Shown here one piece after another: positions 52,279 through 60,625 of a stretch of 60,737 nt of DNA; the first letter of the stretch is position 1, and every line of letters begins with the position of its first letter. The notes beneath the pieces are model-generated. The model ran no database searches, was not told the origin of the DNA, and saw only the letters and a list, made by a program, of their open reading frames with translations. A program made the translations under genes and the position numbers. This DNA is from CAYSPG01 sp964432885 (GTDB lineage Bacteria > Bacteroidota > Bacteroidia > AKYH767-A > OLB10). Location of the stretch: the NCBI GenBank assembly GCA_964432885.1, contig CAYSPG010000023.1, positions 1 through 60,737 on the forward strand, written 5' to 3'.

Positions 52279-53019
52279 ATGTTTGTAGAAACACTGACCC
52301 CCGAAGAAATGTGCCTGCAGGTACAGCGCGACTACCCCACCGTGCGCACCAAAATGAACCTGCACATCGACAGTATTTTAAAAATAATGCGCAAAACCAG
52401 CCTCACCAGCTTTAATAAATACTTTGAGTACATAAGCCCCAAGGGGCACAACCGATGGGTGTATAAAATAATATCAAACGGCAAACGCGAAAACACGCAG
52501 TTTATAACCATTTGCTATTGGCGTACCCAAAAAGGATATGCCGCCATCAGCTACCAACCCACACAAAACCGCATCACCTATTACACCCCCCATTTTATCG
52601 AAAGATATGCCCAGCGCAAACACCACACCACCCTCATTAAAGACATTAAAGAGTTTATGACAACCTTTATTGAAGAAAACATCAAAGTGGTAATTACCGG
52701 CACATCACCCCAGGAAGACGAAAAGCAGGAAATAAACATGCACTATAAGCACGGCCTTGGCTTTGGCACCCTCTACTCCAAATTAAACTTTATCGAAATG
52801 CGTACGTTTATAAACAACAACATGCTTAAAGGCGACCAGGTAGAAAAATCGTACGCTATCGAAGAACAATTTAACCTGGACATTAAGCGCCCCAAACACA
52901 AAAGCCTAAAAGAGCGCCCTTACCTGCGCCAAATCGTATTTCCGCTACCCGATATCTTAATCCCGTTGCTGCAAAAAGGTGCCACCCGGCACAACACGGC
53001 ACTGTTAAAATTTTTATAA
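52279..53019 (+). CDS. Hypothetical accessory protein
   Basis: 246 residues, no signal peptide. Visible elements: LTPEEMCLQVQRDYPTVRTK, HFIERYAQRKHH (a basic helix), KDIKEFMTTFIEENIKVVITG, YKHGLGFGTLYSKL and LRQIVFPLPDILIPLLQKG. The region is mostly alpha/beta with basic patches, consistent with a nucleic-acid-interacting protein, but no family is recognised. Its position opposite an XRE regulator across a 204-bp control region suggests regulation by it. It ends at 53019, one base before the convergent methyltransferase stop. Confidence 0.6.
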   Translation: MFVETLTPEEMCLQVQRDYPTVRTKMNLHIDSILKIMRKTSLTSFNKYFEYISPKGHNRWVYKIISNGKRENTQFITICYWRTQKGYAAISYQPTQNRITYYTPHFIERYAQRKHHTTLIKDIKEFMTTFIEENIKVVITGTSPQEDEKQEINMHYKHGLGFGTLYSKLNFIEMRTFINNNMLKGDQVEKSYAIEEQFNLDIKRPKHKSLKERPYLRQIVFPLPDILIPLLQKGATRHNTALLKFL

Positions 53020-53907
53020 CTAAACAACCCCATCTTTTCGCACCACATAAATAAGGCTCGAATAATATTTTTTATCCCCCGACCCCTTAATATTTGACCA
53101 CAGCCCGTTAAAAAACGCCTTTAAAATAGAGCCCCCTTTATACTTTTCGCTAAGCATACTTACATAAAACGAATCAAACACCATCGGCAGCACATTTGAT
53201 ACTTGCAAACCGTGTTTTTGCAACAACCTTTTCATTGACGATTGATTAAAATGATACAAATGTCTGGGCACATCATAAGCAGCCCAGTATTGTTTATACA
53301 CACGGGCATCATAACTGTCGGCATTAGGCACAGCCACCAACATAACCCCACCCCCTGCAAGTTTATCCTTTAAAGCACCCAGCGTTTTATCAAGCCTGTG
53401 CACATGCTCCAGCACGTGCCACATCGTAACTACATCAAACAACTCGCCATTGCCAGCTTGCCCCAGCCTATCCTGTATCACAAGCCCGTGAGTTTTTAGC
53501 GCATATTCTCTCGCTTGCGCAGATGGCTCCATACCCTCTACAGTAAAGCCAGCATTTTTCATGGTCTTTAAAAAATCACCCGTGCCGGCACCATAATCAA
53601 ACACCCGCTTACTCTTTCCAACCAAACGCAATATCAGTTGTACCTTTTTAACAAGCGTGTACTGCCTCACTATCAAGTATATGCGGTTAATAATACCCTT
53701 TTTAGTTGCTGTATGCGATATATACTCTTCGCTTTGGTAGTAAGGGCCAATAGCAATTTCAGGCGGTCGCGGGTTGGTAAATTTTAATTGGCAAGCGTTG
53801 CATTGCACAATCCTAAAAGATTCTTTAGTAACTGTAAAGTCCTTACAATCAATAAATTTCGAGATATTTTTGGCTCCACAAGCGGGGCATTCTTCAAGCA
53901 ATTCCAT
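53020..53907 (-). CDS. Class I SAM methyltransferase with Zn-ribbon start
   Basis: 295 residues from ATG 53905-53907 (MELLEECPACG); the longer frame to 53961 lacks support. A Zn ribbon, CPACG...C-x2-C (VQCNACQLKF), precedes the fold: VFDYGAGTGDFLKTMKNAG (SAM-binding motif I), MEPSAQAREYA (motif II), FDVVTMWHVLEHVHRLDK (motif IV) and NADSYDARVYKQYWAAYDVP. This combination is common for sugar or lipid methyltransferases in Bacteroidota; substrate unknown. It follows mnmG on the same strand with a 103-bp gap that contains a parS-like site. Confidence 0.85.
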   Translation of the reverse strand: MELLEECPACGAKNISKFIDCKDFTVTKESFRIVQCNACQLKFTNPRPPEIAIGPYYQSEEYISHTATKKGIINRIYLIVRQYTLVKKVQLILRLVGKSKRVFDYGAGTGDFLKTMKNAGFTVEGMEPSAQAREYALKTHGLVIQDRLGQAGNGELFDVVTMWHVLEHVHRLDKTLGALKDKLAGGGVMLVAVPNADSYDARVYKQYWAAYDVPRHLYHFNQSSMKRLLQKHGLQVSNVLPMVFDSFYVSMLSEKYKGGSILKAFFNGLWSNIKGSGDKKYYSSLIYVVRKDGVV

Positions 53908-53964
53908 AAGTAAAATAAGCAGCCAAAAGTAAGTAAACTTACCAATAGGTATAAACAACAAAGG

Positions 53965-53980
53965 CGTTCCACGTGAAACG
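53965..53980. promoter_or_regulatory. parS-like ParB-binding site 1
   Basis: CGTTCCACGTGAAACG matches 14 of 16 bases of TGTTYCACGTGAAACA (Y = C or T), keeping the full core GTTCCACGTGAAAC. Confidence 0.65.
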
Positions 53981-54010
53981 CCCTAATATCTTAATTGCCA
54001 AATAACCTAT

Positions 54011-55915
54011 TTACCTGCCTATGTGTACCATCAAAACACTAATATCAGCAGGGCTAATGCCGCTAATGCGCGATGCCTGACCTAGCGTGCGCGGTTTAAT
54101 TGTGCTAAGCTTCTGCACAGCCTCTGCCGAAAGCGATTTTATGTTCTCATATTTAATATCAGCATACAAAACAAGGTCCTCAAGGCGGCTTACTTTTTCG
54201 GCCTGCTCAAATTCCTTTTCAATATAGCTTTCGTATTTAAGGCTTATCTCGGCTTGTTCCAAAACCTCATTAGCCAAATCTCTTAATGATCCAGCAAAGT
54301 TTTTTAACTCATCCGAAGCGTTTATAAAGTCACTAAGCCCAACCTGCGGTCTGGTAACAAGGCTTATCAGCTTCATTTTTTGTCTTAACGTATCGGTTCC
54401 AAGTTTTTCAAATGTTGAATTAATTCGCTCAGGAAGTATACTTGTGTCCTTGCACAACTCAATAAGTTGATTTATTTTAAGCTGCTTATTTGTTACACGT
54501 GAAACACGGCTGTCACTAGCCAATCCAATTGCTGCACCTATGGGTGTAAGTCTAAGGTCGGCATTATCTTGACGCAGCAACGTTCTGAATTCAGCCCGCG
54601 ATGTAAACATTCTATAGGGTTCATCAGTGCCCTTAGTAACCAAATCATCTATCAATACACCAATATATGCCTCCGATCGTTTTAAAACAACCGGTTCTTT
54701 ACCGTTTATTTTCTGATGTGCATTTATTCCAGCCATTAAGCCCTGGCAAGCAGCTTCTTCATAGCCGGTAGTGCCATTTATCTGCCCGGCAAAAAATAAA
54801 TTCTCAACCAACTTTGTTTCCAGCGTTAGGTTCAATTGCATGGGAGGAAAGTAATCATACTCTATTGCATAACCGGGCCTAAACATCTTTACATTTTCTA
54901 AGCCGGGTATTTTCTTTAATGCCTCATATTGTACATCTTCAGGCAAGCTGGATGAAAAACCGTTTAAATAAATCTCAACAGTATTCCATCCTTCGGGTTC
55001 AATAAACAATTGGTGGCGCTCGCGCTCGGCAAAGCGGTTAATTTTATCTTCAATACTTGGACAATAACGTGGTCCCAGCCCCTGTATACGACCTGTAAAC
55101 ATGGGCGATTGTTCAAATCCCGTCTTTAATATATCATGCACTTCGGGGTTGGTATAGGTTATAAAGCAACTTTTTTGATGTTTAAGAGGTTCAGTATCGC
55201 TAAACGAAAATTTAGACGGAACCTCATCGCCTTTTTGCTCTTCAGTTTTGGAATAATCAATCGAGCGCCCGTCTAATCGGGGAGGAGTTCCCGTTTTCAT
55301 TCGACCCGATACAAAACCAATTTTTTCCAGTTCTTCGGTAATACCGGTGGCCGCTTTTTCGCCAGTACGTCCACCACCAAATTTTTTTTCTCCAATATGT
55401 ATTAGCCCATTTAAAAAAGTACCGTTGGTTAATATAACTGCTTTAGCTAAAAATTTAATCCCCATTCCGGTAACAACTCCGGTAATTTTTTTTTGTTTTT
55501 CACCTTCACCCCTTGTCCCTTGCCCCTCGTCCCATATTAACCCCGATACCATGTCCTGCCAAAAGTCAACATTCGGTGTATTCTCAAGCATCATCCTCCA
55601 CTCATTTGCAAAAAGCATCCTGTCATTTTGTGTTCGTGGGCTCCACATTGCAGGCCCTTTTGAGCGGTTAAGCATTCTAAATTGAATGGCTGTTTTATCA
55701 GATACAATACCCGAATAACCGCCTAAAGCATCAATTTCTCTCACAATCTGACCCTTCGCTACACCACCCATTGCAGGGTTGCAACTCATCTGTGCAATGG
55801 TTAGCATATTCATAGTTATAAGCAGTGTGCGGCTTCCCATATTAGCAGCAGCAGCAGCAGCCTCGCATCCGGCATGCCCAGCACCCACAACAATTACATC
55901 ATATTCCCCAACCAT
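54011..55915 (-). CDS. mnmG: tRNA uridine-5-carboxymethylaminomethyl modification enzyme
   Basis: 634 residues against about 630 in the family. With MnmE it modifies U34 of tRNA reading two-box codons, using FAD, NADH and methylene-THF. FAD site VVGAGHAGCEAAAAAANMGS; GGVAKGQIVREIDALGGYSG; active-site region FAGQINGTTGYEEAACQGL; C-terminal PADISVLMVHIGR. Near residues 128-142 an in-frame insertion (EGQGTRGEGEKQ) is encoded by a low-complexity repeat (about 55494-55534). Two parS-like sites flank the gene and one lies inside it (54491-54506). ParB sites and mnmG both tend to sit near the origin in bacteria. Confidence 0.96.
   Translation of the reverse strand: MVGEYDVIVVGAGHAGCEAAAAAANMGSRTLLITMNMLTIAQMSCNPAMGGVAKGQIVREIDALGGYSGIVSDKTAIQFRMLNRSKGPAMWSPRTQNDRMLFANEWRMMLENTPNVDFWQDMVSGLIWDEGQGTRGEGEKQKKITGVVTGMGIKFLAKAVILTNGTFLNGLIHIGEKKFGGGRTGEKAATGITEELEKIGFVSGRMKTGTPPRLDGRSIDYSKTEEQKGDEVPSKFSFSDTEPLKHQKSCFITYTNPEVHDILKTGFEQSPMFTGRIQGLGPRYCPSIEDKINRFAERERHQLFIEPEGWNTVEIYLNGFSSSLPEDVQYEALKKIPGLENVKMFRPGYAIEYDYFPPMQLNLTLETKLVENLFFAGQINGTTGYEEAACQGLMAGINAHQKINGKEPVVLKRSEAYIGVLIDDLVTKGTDEPYRMFTSRAEFRTLLRQDNADLRLTPIGAAIGLASDSRVSRVTNKQLKINQLIELCKDTSILPERINSTFEKLGTDTLRQKMKLISLVTRPQVGLSDFINASDELKNFAGSLRDLANEVLEQAEISLKYESYIEKEFEQAEKVSRLEDLVLYADIKYENIKSLSAEAVQKLSTIKPRTLGQASRISGISPADISVLMVHIGR
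54491..54506. promoter_or_regulatory. parS-like ParB-binding site 2 (inside mnmG)
   Basis: TGTTACACGTGAAACA matches 15 of 16 bases of the parS consensus TGTTTCACGTGAAACA, in the coding region (residues RVSRVTN). Confidence 0.7.
55494..55534. repeat. In-frame low-complexity repeat in mnmG
   Basis: GACGAGGGGCAAGGGACAAG GGGTGAAGG-type text on the minus strand, giving DEGQGTRGEGEKQ. A related stretch (TCCCTCGTCC, CCTCGTCCCAT) lies in the non-coding 4330-4375. Confidence 0.7.
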
Positions 55916-55935
55916 TTTCTTAAAATTATTAGTGT

Positions 55936-55951
55936 AGTTTCACGTGAAACT
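55936..55951. promoter_or_regulatory. parS-like ParB-binding site 3 (upstream of mnmG)
   Basis: AGTTTCACGTGAAACT matches 14 of 16 bases of the parS consensus, a perfect 16-bp palindrome 21 bases before the mnmG start; it could also affect its transcription. Confidence 0.7.
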
Positions 55952-56052
55952 TTATCAATTTGATAATTTGCCTTATGGCTTTATCGTCATAACTTTAACA
56001 AGCAAATTAACAATAGAATAAATTAACAATCAATGACTTGCGGCAAATTATG

Positions 56053-56484
56053 TTAAAAACCACGCAAAGATAAATAATAATCTTCCTTAGCAGTCATTTG
56101 TTTCTTTTTGATAGCGGATTTGTCGTTGTAACCACACAAATGCAGTATGCCATGTATCATTACACGATGCAACTCATCCTTAAAACTTTCGGAAAACGCC
56201 ATAGCATTTTCTTTAACCCTGTCAACACTAATATATACTTCGCCCGAAACAATATTTTCCATGCAATAATCAAAGGTAATTATATCGGTAAGTGTATTGT
56301 GATTAAGGTGTTGTTTGTTTAGTTTATGCAAATAGTTGTCATCGCAAAATACAAAAGATATATGTCCTGGTTGCATTAAATGCTCATTTAAACAACCCAC
56401 AATCCATTTCCTGAGTTTTTCTTTGTCTCGCAACACGAAGACTTTTTTTTGATTTGCAAAAGATATTTTACTGACGTTTTTCAT
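56053..56484 (-). CDS. ybeY: Endoribonuclease YbeY, rRNA maturation factor
   Basis: 143 residues from ATG 56482-56484 (MKNVSKISF). It is a Zn-dependent single-strand RNase needed for 16S rRNA 3' maturation and ribosome quality control. The metal site reads HRVMIHGILHLCGYNDKSA. The usual HGxLHLxGYDH has its third His replaced by Asp here (GYND), which I believe is usual in this phylum. The start was moved from 56574 because the longer frame overlaps comEC and lacks the conserved sequence. Divergent from comEC with 68 bases between starts. Confidence 0.92.
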   Translation of the reverse strand: MKNVSKISFANQKKVFVLRDKEKLRKWIVGCLNEHLMQPGHISFVFCDDNYLHKLNKQHLNHNTLTDIITFDYCMENIVSGEVYISVDRVKENAMAFSESFKDELHRVMIHGILHLCGYNDKSAIKKKQMTAKEDYYLSLRGF

Positions 56485-56552
56485 TGCGGTAAAGCTACAA
56501 TTCGTTTTACTTAAAATAGTTTTTACCTTTATCGCACCTAAATACCAACCTT

Positions 56553-58655
56553 GTGAACCATTTTGGGCAAACACCCATGTTACGCATTATCATTCCTTTT
56601 GCTTTAGGAATTGTGTTGCATATATTTTATCCATTGTCCGTTTCAATTTTTTTTGCGGTCTTCCTTTTATTTTTGTTTGTTCAAGCCTTGTTTGTTTTTG
56701 TTCGTAAATTTTACGCTGCATATAAGTGGAGATGGGTGTTTGGTGTATTTAGCTTTTTGAGCTTTATGGTTATAGGTGCAATGTTGGTTGAATTATTTTC
56801 TGAAAATAAGCGCCCTCTTTTTTTTGCAGATCAAATAGGCAATTCATCAGGATATGTAATTCGCATTACTGAGCCGCTTCATCAAAAAGTAAAAACACTA
56901 AAGGCGATTGGGGAAATACAAGCAATTTGCGTAAACAATAAACTTGTGCCAGCAACAGGAAAGGTTATGCTTTATTTCGAAAAGTCGGATAACGCATATC
57001 GCCTTAATTATGGCAATATAATTTATACCGAGTGCTGGCCTTCCGAAATTCAGCCTCCGCAAAATCCATCAGAATTTAACTACAAACGTTTTCTTGGCTT
57101 TCATGGAATTTACCACCAGTTTTATCTTTCAGAGAGTAAATGGATTAATACCCCAATATCACAAGTTAATCCCCTATGGGATATTGCCTATAAAACTCAA
57201 GCCCGGTTTGTTGCCCAGATAAAAGAAAACATTCCTACACAAAATGAGTTTGCTGTTTGCTCGGCCCTTCTTATTGGATACGAAGATTATCTTGACCAGG
57301 AACTTATTGACGCCTATAGCAGCAGTGGAGCTTTACATGTATTAAGTGTTTCAGGGCTTCATGTGGGCATTATCTATATTTTTCTTGGTTGGCTTTTAAA
57401 GTTTATGGACAAGCGGAAGTGGGCCTTTGCTATAAAAAACATCCTGTTAATCCTACTTATTTGGTTTTACGCATTGCTTGCAGGTCTTGCCCCCTCAATC
57501 CTTCGCAGCGCAGTAATGATAACAATGCTTATTGTCGGTCGGTGGATAAATAAGCAGGGGTATATGCTTAACACCACCCTCTGTTCTGCATTTGTGTTGT
57601 TAAACACCAATCCCTTTATGATTACTGAGGTGGGCTTCCAGCTTTCATATCTTGCTGTATTCGGAATTGTTTATTTACATCAACGCTTGGTTCGTATTTT
57701 TACTGTTTATAACCCAATTGGAAACTGGATATGGCAACTAATTTCTGTTTCTGTGTGTGCTCAACTTATGACATTTCCTTTGGGTTTGTTGTATTTTCAT
57801 CAGTTCCCAAATTTGTTTCTGGTTTCTAATTTAATGGTAATTCCGGTTTCTACATTGCTTATGTACTCATCAATTATTGCTACTGTATTTGCACCCTGGC
57901 AGTTTGTGTCGACCATCTTTTGGAAAACAAGCTACTTCCTTACCCTGTTTATGAATAAAACTGTATTTGTTATTGATCAAATGCCCCATGCCATTGTTCG
58001 TGGCATTTCAATAACCATTACCGAAACCTGGACTATCTATATTATTATAGCTTTTGGGCTATGGTTTTTAATGTATAAAAGCCGAAATGCATTTTTTACA
58101 TTTCTTATTTTGCTTTGCGCATTTACAGGTTGGCAACTATGTGAAAACTATTTTTTATCACAGCAACAAAAAATAATAGTATACAATGTAAAAAACAAAA
58201 CAGCCATTGATTTGGTTTCGGGAACCTCACACAGGTTTATTGCCGATAATGAACTTGCTATTGACAAAAGCAAAATACGTTTTCACATTGAACATAACTG
58301 GTTTGATATGGGTATTAAAAACACGGAGCACATTTCTTTTTTTCAGACCGACACAAGCGCTGACTCTAATAGTGAAACCGAATTTTTATCATGGAATAAT
58401 CAGGTAATATTTGTCCCTCAGCAATGGCTGCCGCGATTAAAGCAGAACAGCAAAGTAAAGGTTGACTATATGATAATTACATCGCGCTTTAAAAACAAAA
58501 TTGAAACGGCATTGAAAATAGTTGAACCCCGAAAAATTATTTTTGATTCAAGTATTGCCCTTCGCAAGCGGATAACCATGGAAAAAGAACTAAAAAAATC
58601 AGGAATCGACTATTATTCTGTTGCCGAACAGGGGGCTTTTATTGAAGGGATGTGA
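56553..58655 (+). CDS. ComEC/Rec2-family DNA uptake channel
   Basis: 700 residues from a GTG (MNHFGQTPMLRIIIPFALGI); an ATG at 56577 is possible. The N-terminal DUF4131 region (about 25-170) is followed by the competence domain: SSSGALHVLSVSGLHVGIIY (the conserved LSVSGLH), GLAPSILRSAVMITMLIVGR, TEVGFQLSYLAVFGIVYL and MTFPLGLLYFHQFPNLFLVS. ComEC conducts single-stranded DNA across the inner membrane during natural transformation. The C-terminal metallo-beta-lactamase-like domain of other ComEC proteins is not recognisable here; about 180 residues after the last membrane segment carry no HxHxDH motif. Confidence 0.9.
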   Translation: MNHFGQTPMLRIIIPFALGIVLHIFYPLSVSIFFAVFLLFLFVQALFVFVRKFYAAYKWRWVFGVFSFLSFMVIGAMLVELFSENKRPLFFADQIGNSSGYVIRITEPLHQKVKTLKAIGEIQAICVNNKLVPATGKVMLYFEKSDNAYRLNYGNIIYTECWPSEIQPPQNPSEFNYKRFLGFHGIYHQFYLSESKWINTPISQVNPLWDIAYKTQARFVAQIKENIPTQNEFAVCSALLIGYEDYLDQELIDAYSSSGALHVLSVSGLHVGIIYIFLGWLLKFMDKRKWAFAIKNILLILLIWFYALLAGLAPSILRSAVMITMLIVGRWINKQGYMLNTTLCSAFVLLNTNPFMITEVGFQLSYLAVFGIVYLHQRLVRIFTVYNPIGNWIWQLISVSVCAQLMTFPLGLLYFHQFPNLFLVSNLMVIPVSTLLMYSSIIATVFAPWQFVSTIFWKTSYFLTLFMNKTVFVIDQMPHAIVRGISITITETWTIYIIIAFGLWFLMYKSRNAFFTFLILLCAFTGWQLCENYFLSQQQKIIVYNVKNKTAIDLVSGTSHRFIADNELAIDKSKIRFHIEHNWFDMGIKNTEHISFFQTDTSADSNSETEFLSWNNQVIFVPQQWLPRLKQNSKVKVDYMIITSRFKNKIETALKIVEPRKIIFDSSIALRKRITMEKELKKSGIDYYSVAEQGAFIEGM

Positions 58656-58742
58656 CTCGCTAAAATATCATTTATTCACCTGTGCAATTGTGGGTGTAAA
58701 GCAAACAACAGCAATTCAAATGTATCCCAAACAGACTTTTTT

Positions 58743-58750
58743 TAAGTTTG
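58743..58750 (+). promoter_or_regulatory. -7 promoter box of the carboxylase gene
   Basis: TAAGTTTG fits TAnnTTTG, 37 bases before the TTG start. Confidence 0.5.
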
Positions 58751-58787
58751 CACTCCCCATCACCATTCATATAATCCACCACTCCAC

Positions 58788-60335
58788 TTGAAAGACAAAT
58801 TATCACTTTTAAACAAAAAAAAAGCTGAAGCCCTTCTTGGCGGAGGCCAAAAGCGCATTGACGACCAGCACAAAAAGGGCAAACTCACTGCCAGAGAACG
58901 CATTCACTTTTTGCTTGACGATGGTTCGTTTCAGGAAATAGGTATGCTGGTTACCCACCGCGCCACCGATTTTGGGCTTGCAAAAGAAAAATATTTGGGG
59001 GATGGGGTAATTACAGGCTATGGAAAAATTAAAGGGCGCCTTGTCTATGTTTTTTCACAGGACTTTACGGTGTTTGGGGGGTCGCTTAGTGAAACCCATG
59101 CAAAAAAAATATGTCGTATCATGGATCTTGCCATGCAAAACGGAGCCCCTGTTATTGGCTTAAACGATAGTGGCGGGGCACGTATTCAAGAGGGGGTGGT
59201 ATCTCTTGGAGGTTATGCTGACATATTTTACCGAAACACGCTTGCTTCGGGGGTAATACCTCAAATTAGCGCCATTATGGGGCCGTGTGCCGGAGGTGCC
59301 GTTTACTCGCCCGCCATTACCGACTTTATAATGATGGTTGAAAACACCAGCTACATGTTTGTTACCGGCCCCAACGTGGTAAAAACCGTAACACACCAGG
59401 AGGTAACCAGCGAAGAGCTGGGTGGTGCATCAACCCATAGTTCCAAATCAGGTGTAACTCACTTTAGCTGTGCCAACGAATTGGAGTGTATAAATAACAT
59501 TAAAAAACTCTTTAGTTATATCCCGTCAAATTGCGAAGAACAAGCCCCTTTTACAAAGTACGATAACAGTAAACCCGAAAGCGCAAACAACAAACTAAAC
59601 CAAATAATTCCCGAGAATCCCAATCAACCATACGACATTCGTGAGGTAATAAATAATGTGGTTGATGGAGATAGTTTTTTAGAAGTACATAAAAACTTTG
59701 CTGAAAATATTGTTGTTGGGTTTGCCCGTTTAGCAGGCCGTAGCATTGGTATTGTTGCTAACCAACCCATGTTTCTTGCGGGGGTGTTAGATATACACTC
59801 TTCACAAAAGGCAGCGCGGTTTGTTCGGTTTTGCGATTGTTTTAATATACCTCTGTTGGTTTTTGAAGATGTTCCTGGTTTTTTACCCGGCACCGATCAG
59901 GAGTGGAATGCCATTATTACCAACGGGGCTAAGTTGCTTTATGCCTTTAGCGAAGCAACTGTGCCGCGCATAACCGTAATTACCCGCAAAGCATACGGGG
60001 GCGCGTATGATGTAATGAACAGCAAACACATTGGTGCCGATATGAACTATGCATGGCCAAGTGCCGAAATTGCTGTAATGGGAGCAAAGGGTGCTGCTGA
60101 AATAATTTTTAAAAAAGAAATTTCCAAAGCCGACAGCCCTGCCGACAAATGGAAGGAAAAAGAACAAGAGTACAACCAGCTTTTTGCCAATCCATACAAA
60201 GCAGCCGAACATGGTTATATTGACGAGGTAATTGAACCCGCTGAAACACGCGGCAAGTTGATTACTGCTTTTAAAATGCTCGAAAACAAGGTTGCAAAAC
60301 TTCCAAAAAAGAAACACGGAAATATTCCGCTCTAA
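58788..60335 (+). CDS. Acyl-CoA (propionyl-CoA-type) carboxylase, carboxyltransferase beta subunit
   Basis: 515 residues starting at TTG 58788, no ATG being possible; the first residues KDKLSLLNKKKAEALLGGGQ are typical of the family start. It transfers CO2 from biotin to acyl-CoA. Crotonase-type halves: GLNDSGGARIQEGVVSLGGY, SAIMGPCAGGAVYSPAITDF (acyl-CoA oxyanion hole), ITVITRKAYGGAYDVMNSKH and PSAEIAVMGAKGAAEIIF. The Asp of GGAYDVM is the residue linked to propionyl preference. The biotin carboxylase and carrier are not in the window. Confidence 0.94.
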   Translation: MKDKLSLLNKKKAEALLGGGQKRIDDQHKKGKLTARERIHFLLDDGSFQEIGMLVTHRATDFGLAKEKYLGDGVITGYGKIKGRLVYVFSQDFTVFGGSLSETHAKKICRIMDLAMQNGAPVIGLNDSGGARIQEGVVSLGGYADIFYRNTLASGVIPQISAIMGPCAGGAVYSPAITDFIMMVENTSYMFVTGPNVVKTVTHQEVTSEELGGASTHSSKSGVTHFSCANELECINNIKKLFSYIPSNCEEQAPFTKYDNSKPESANNKLNQIIPENPNQPYDIREVINNVVDGDSFLEVHKNFAENIVVGFARLAGRSIGIVANQPMFLAGVLDIHSSQKAARFVRFCDCFNIPLLVFEDVPGFLPGTDQEWNAIITNGAKLLYAFSEATVPRITVITRKAYGGAYDVMNSKHIGADMNYAWPSAEIAVMGAKGAAEIIFKKEISKADSPADKWKEKEQEYNQLFANPYKAAEHGYIDEVIEPAETRGKLITAFKMLENKVAKLPKKKHGNIPL

Positions 60336-60353
60336 AAGTTTGAGATTTGTTGA

Positions 60354-60557
60354 CTTCACCGGGTAAAATCACAAAGCGCCCTGTATAAACGAAGGCAGGA
60401 ACTCTTAGAGCATATCTTCGGAACGATCAAGCGGCAAATGGTATACGCGTACGATGAAAATTATACGGGGGTTAAATTACAGAGTTCAACTATTGGCCCG
60501 CAGGGGCATCTAAATCCCTGTCGCTTAAGAGCGATAACTCGTCCCAGGGAGTTTTGA
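60354..60557 (+). pseudogene. Relic of an IS1182-type transposase (C-terminal end)
   Basis: A stop-bounded open frame without a start reads LHRVKSQSALYKRRQELLEH, then IFGTIKRQMVYAYDENYTG. The pattern YKxRQxxxEHxFGTIKRQ is the C-terminal signature of IS1182-family (DDE) transposases, where it contains the catalytic Glu region. Everything upstream is gone, so it is not active. Beyond 60480 the frame stays open but no longer looks like transposase. It lies between the carboxylase and the partial alcohol dehydrogenase and marks an old insertion or deletion. Confidence 0.6.
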
Positions 60558-60558
60558 G

Positions 60559-60599
60559 TTGCAAGCCTTGGTTGCAGCGTTGGCTTTAGCGGCTTGCAA
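60559..60599. repeat. Inverted repeat after the transposase relic
   Basis: 9-bp arms TTGCAAGCC (60559-60567) and GGCTTGCAA (60591-60599), possibly a terminator of the gene ending at 60626 or an element end. Confidence 0.45.
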
Positions 60600-60625
60600 G
60601 AGTGTATTTTTTGTGGGTGGCTTTT

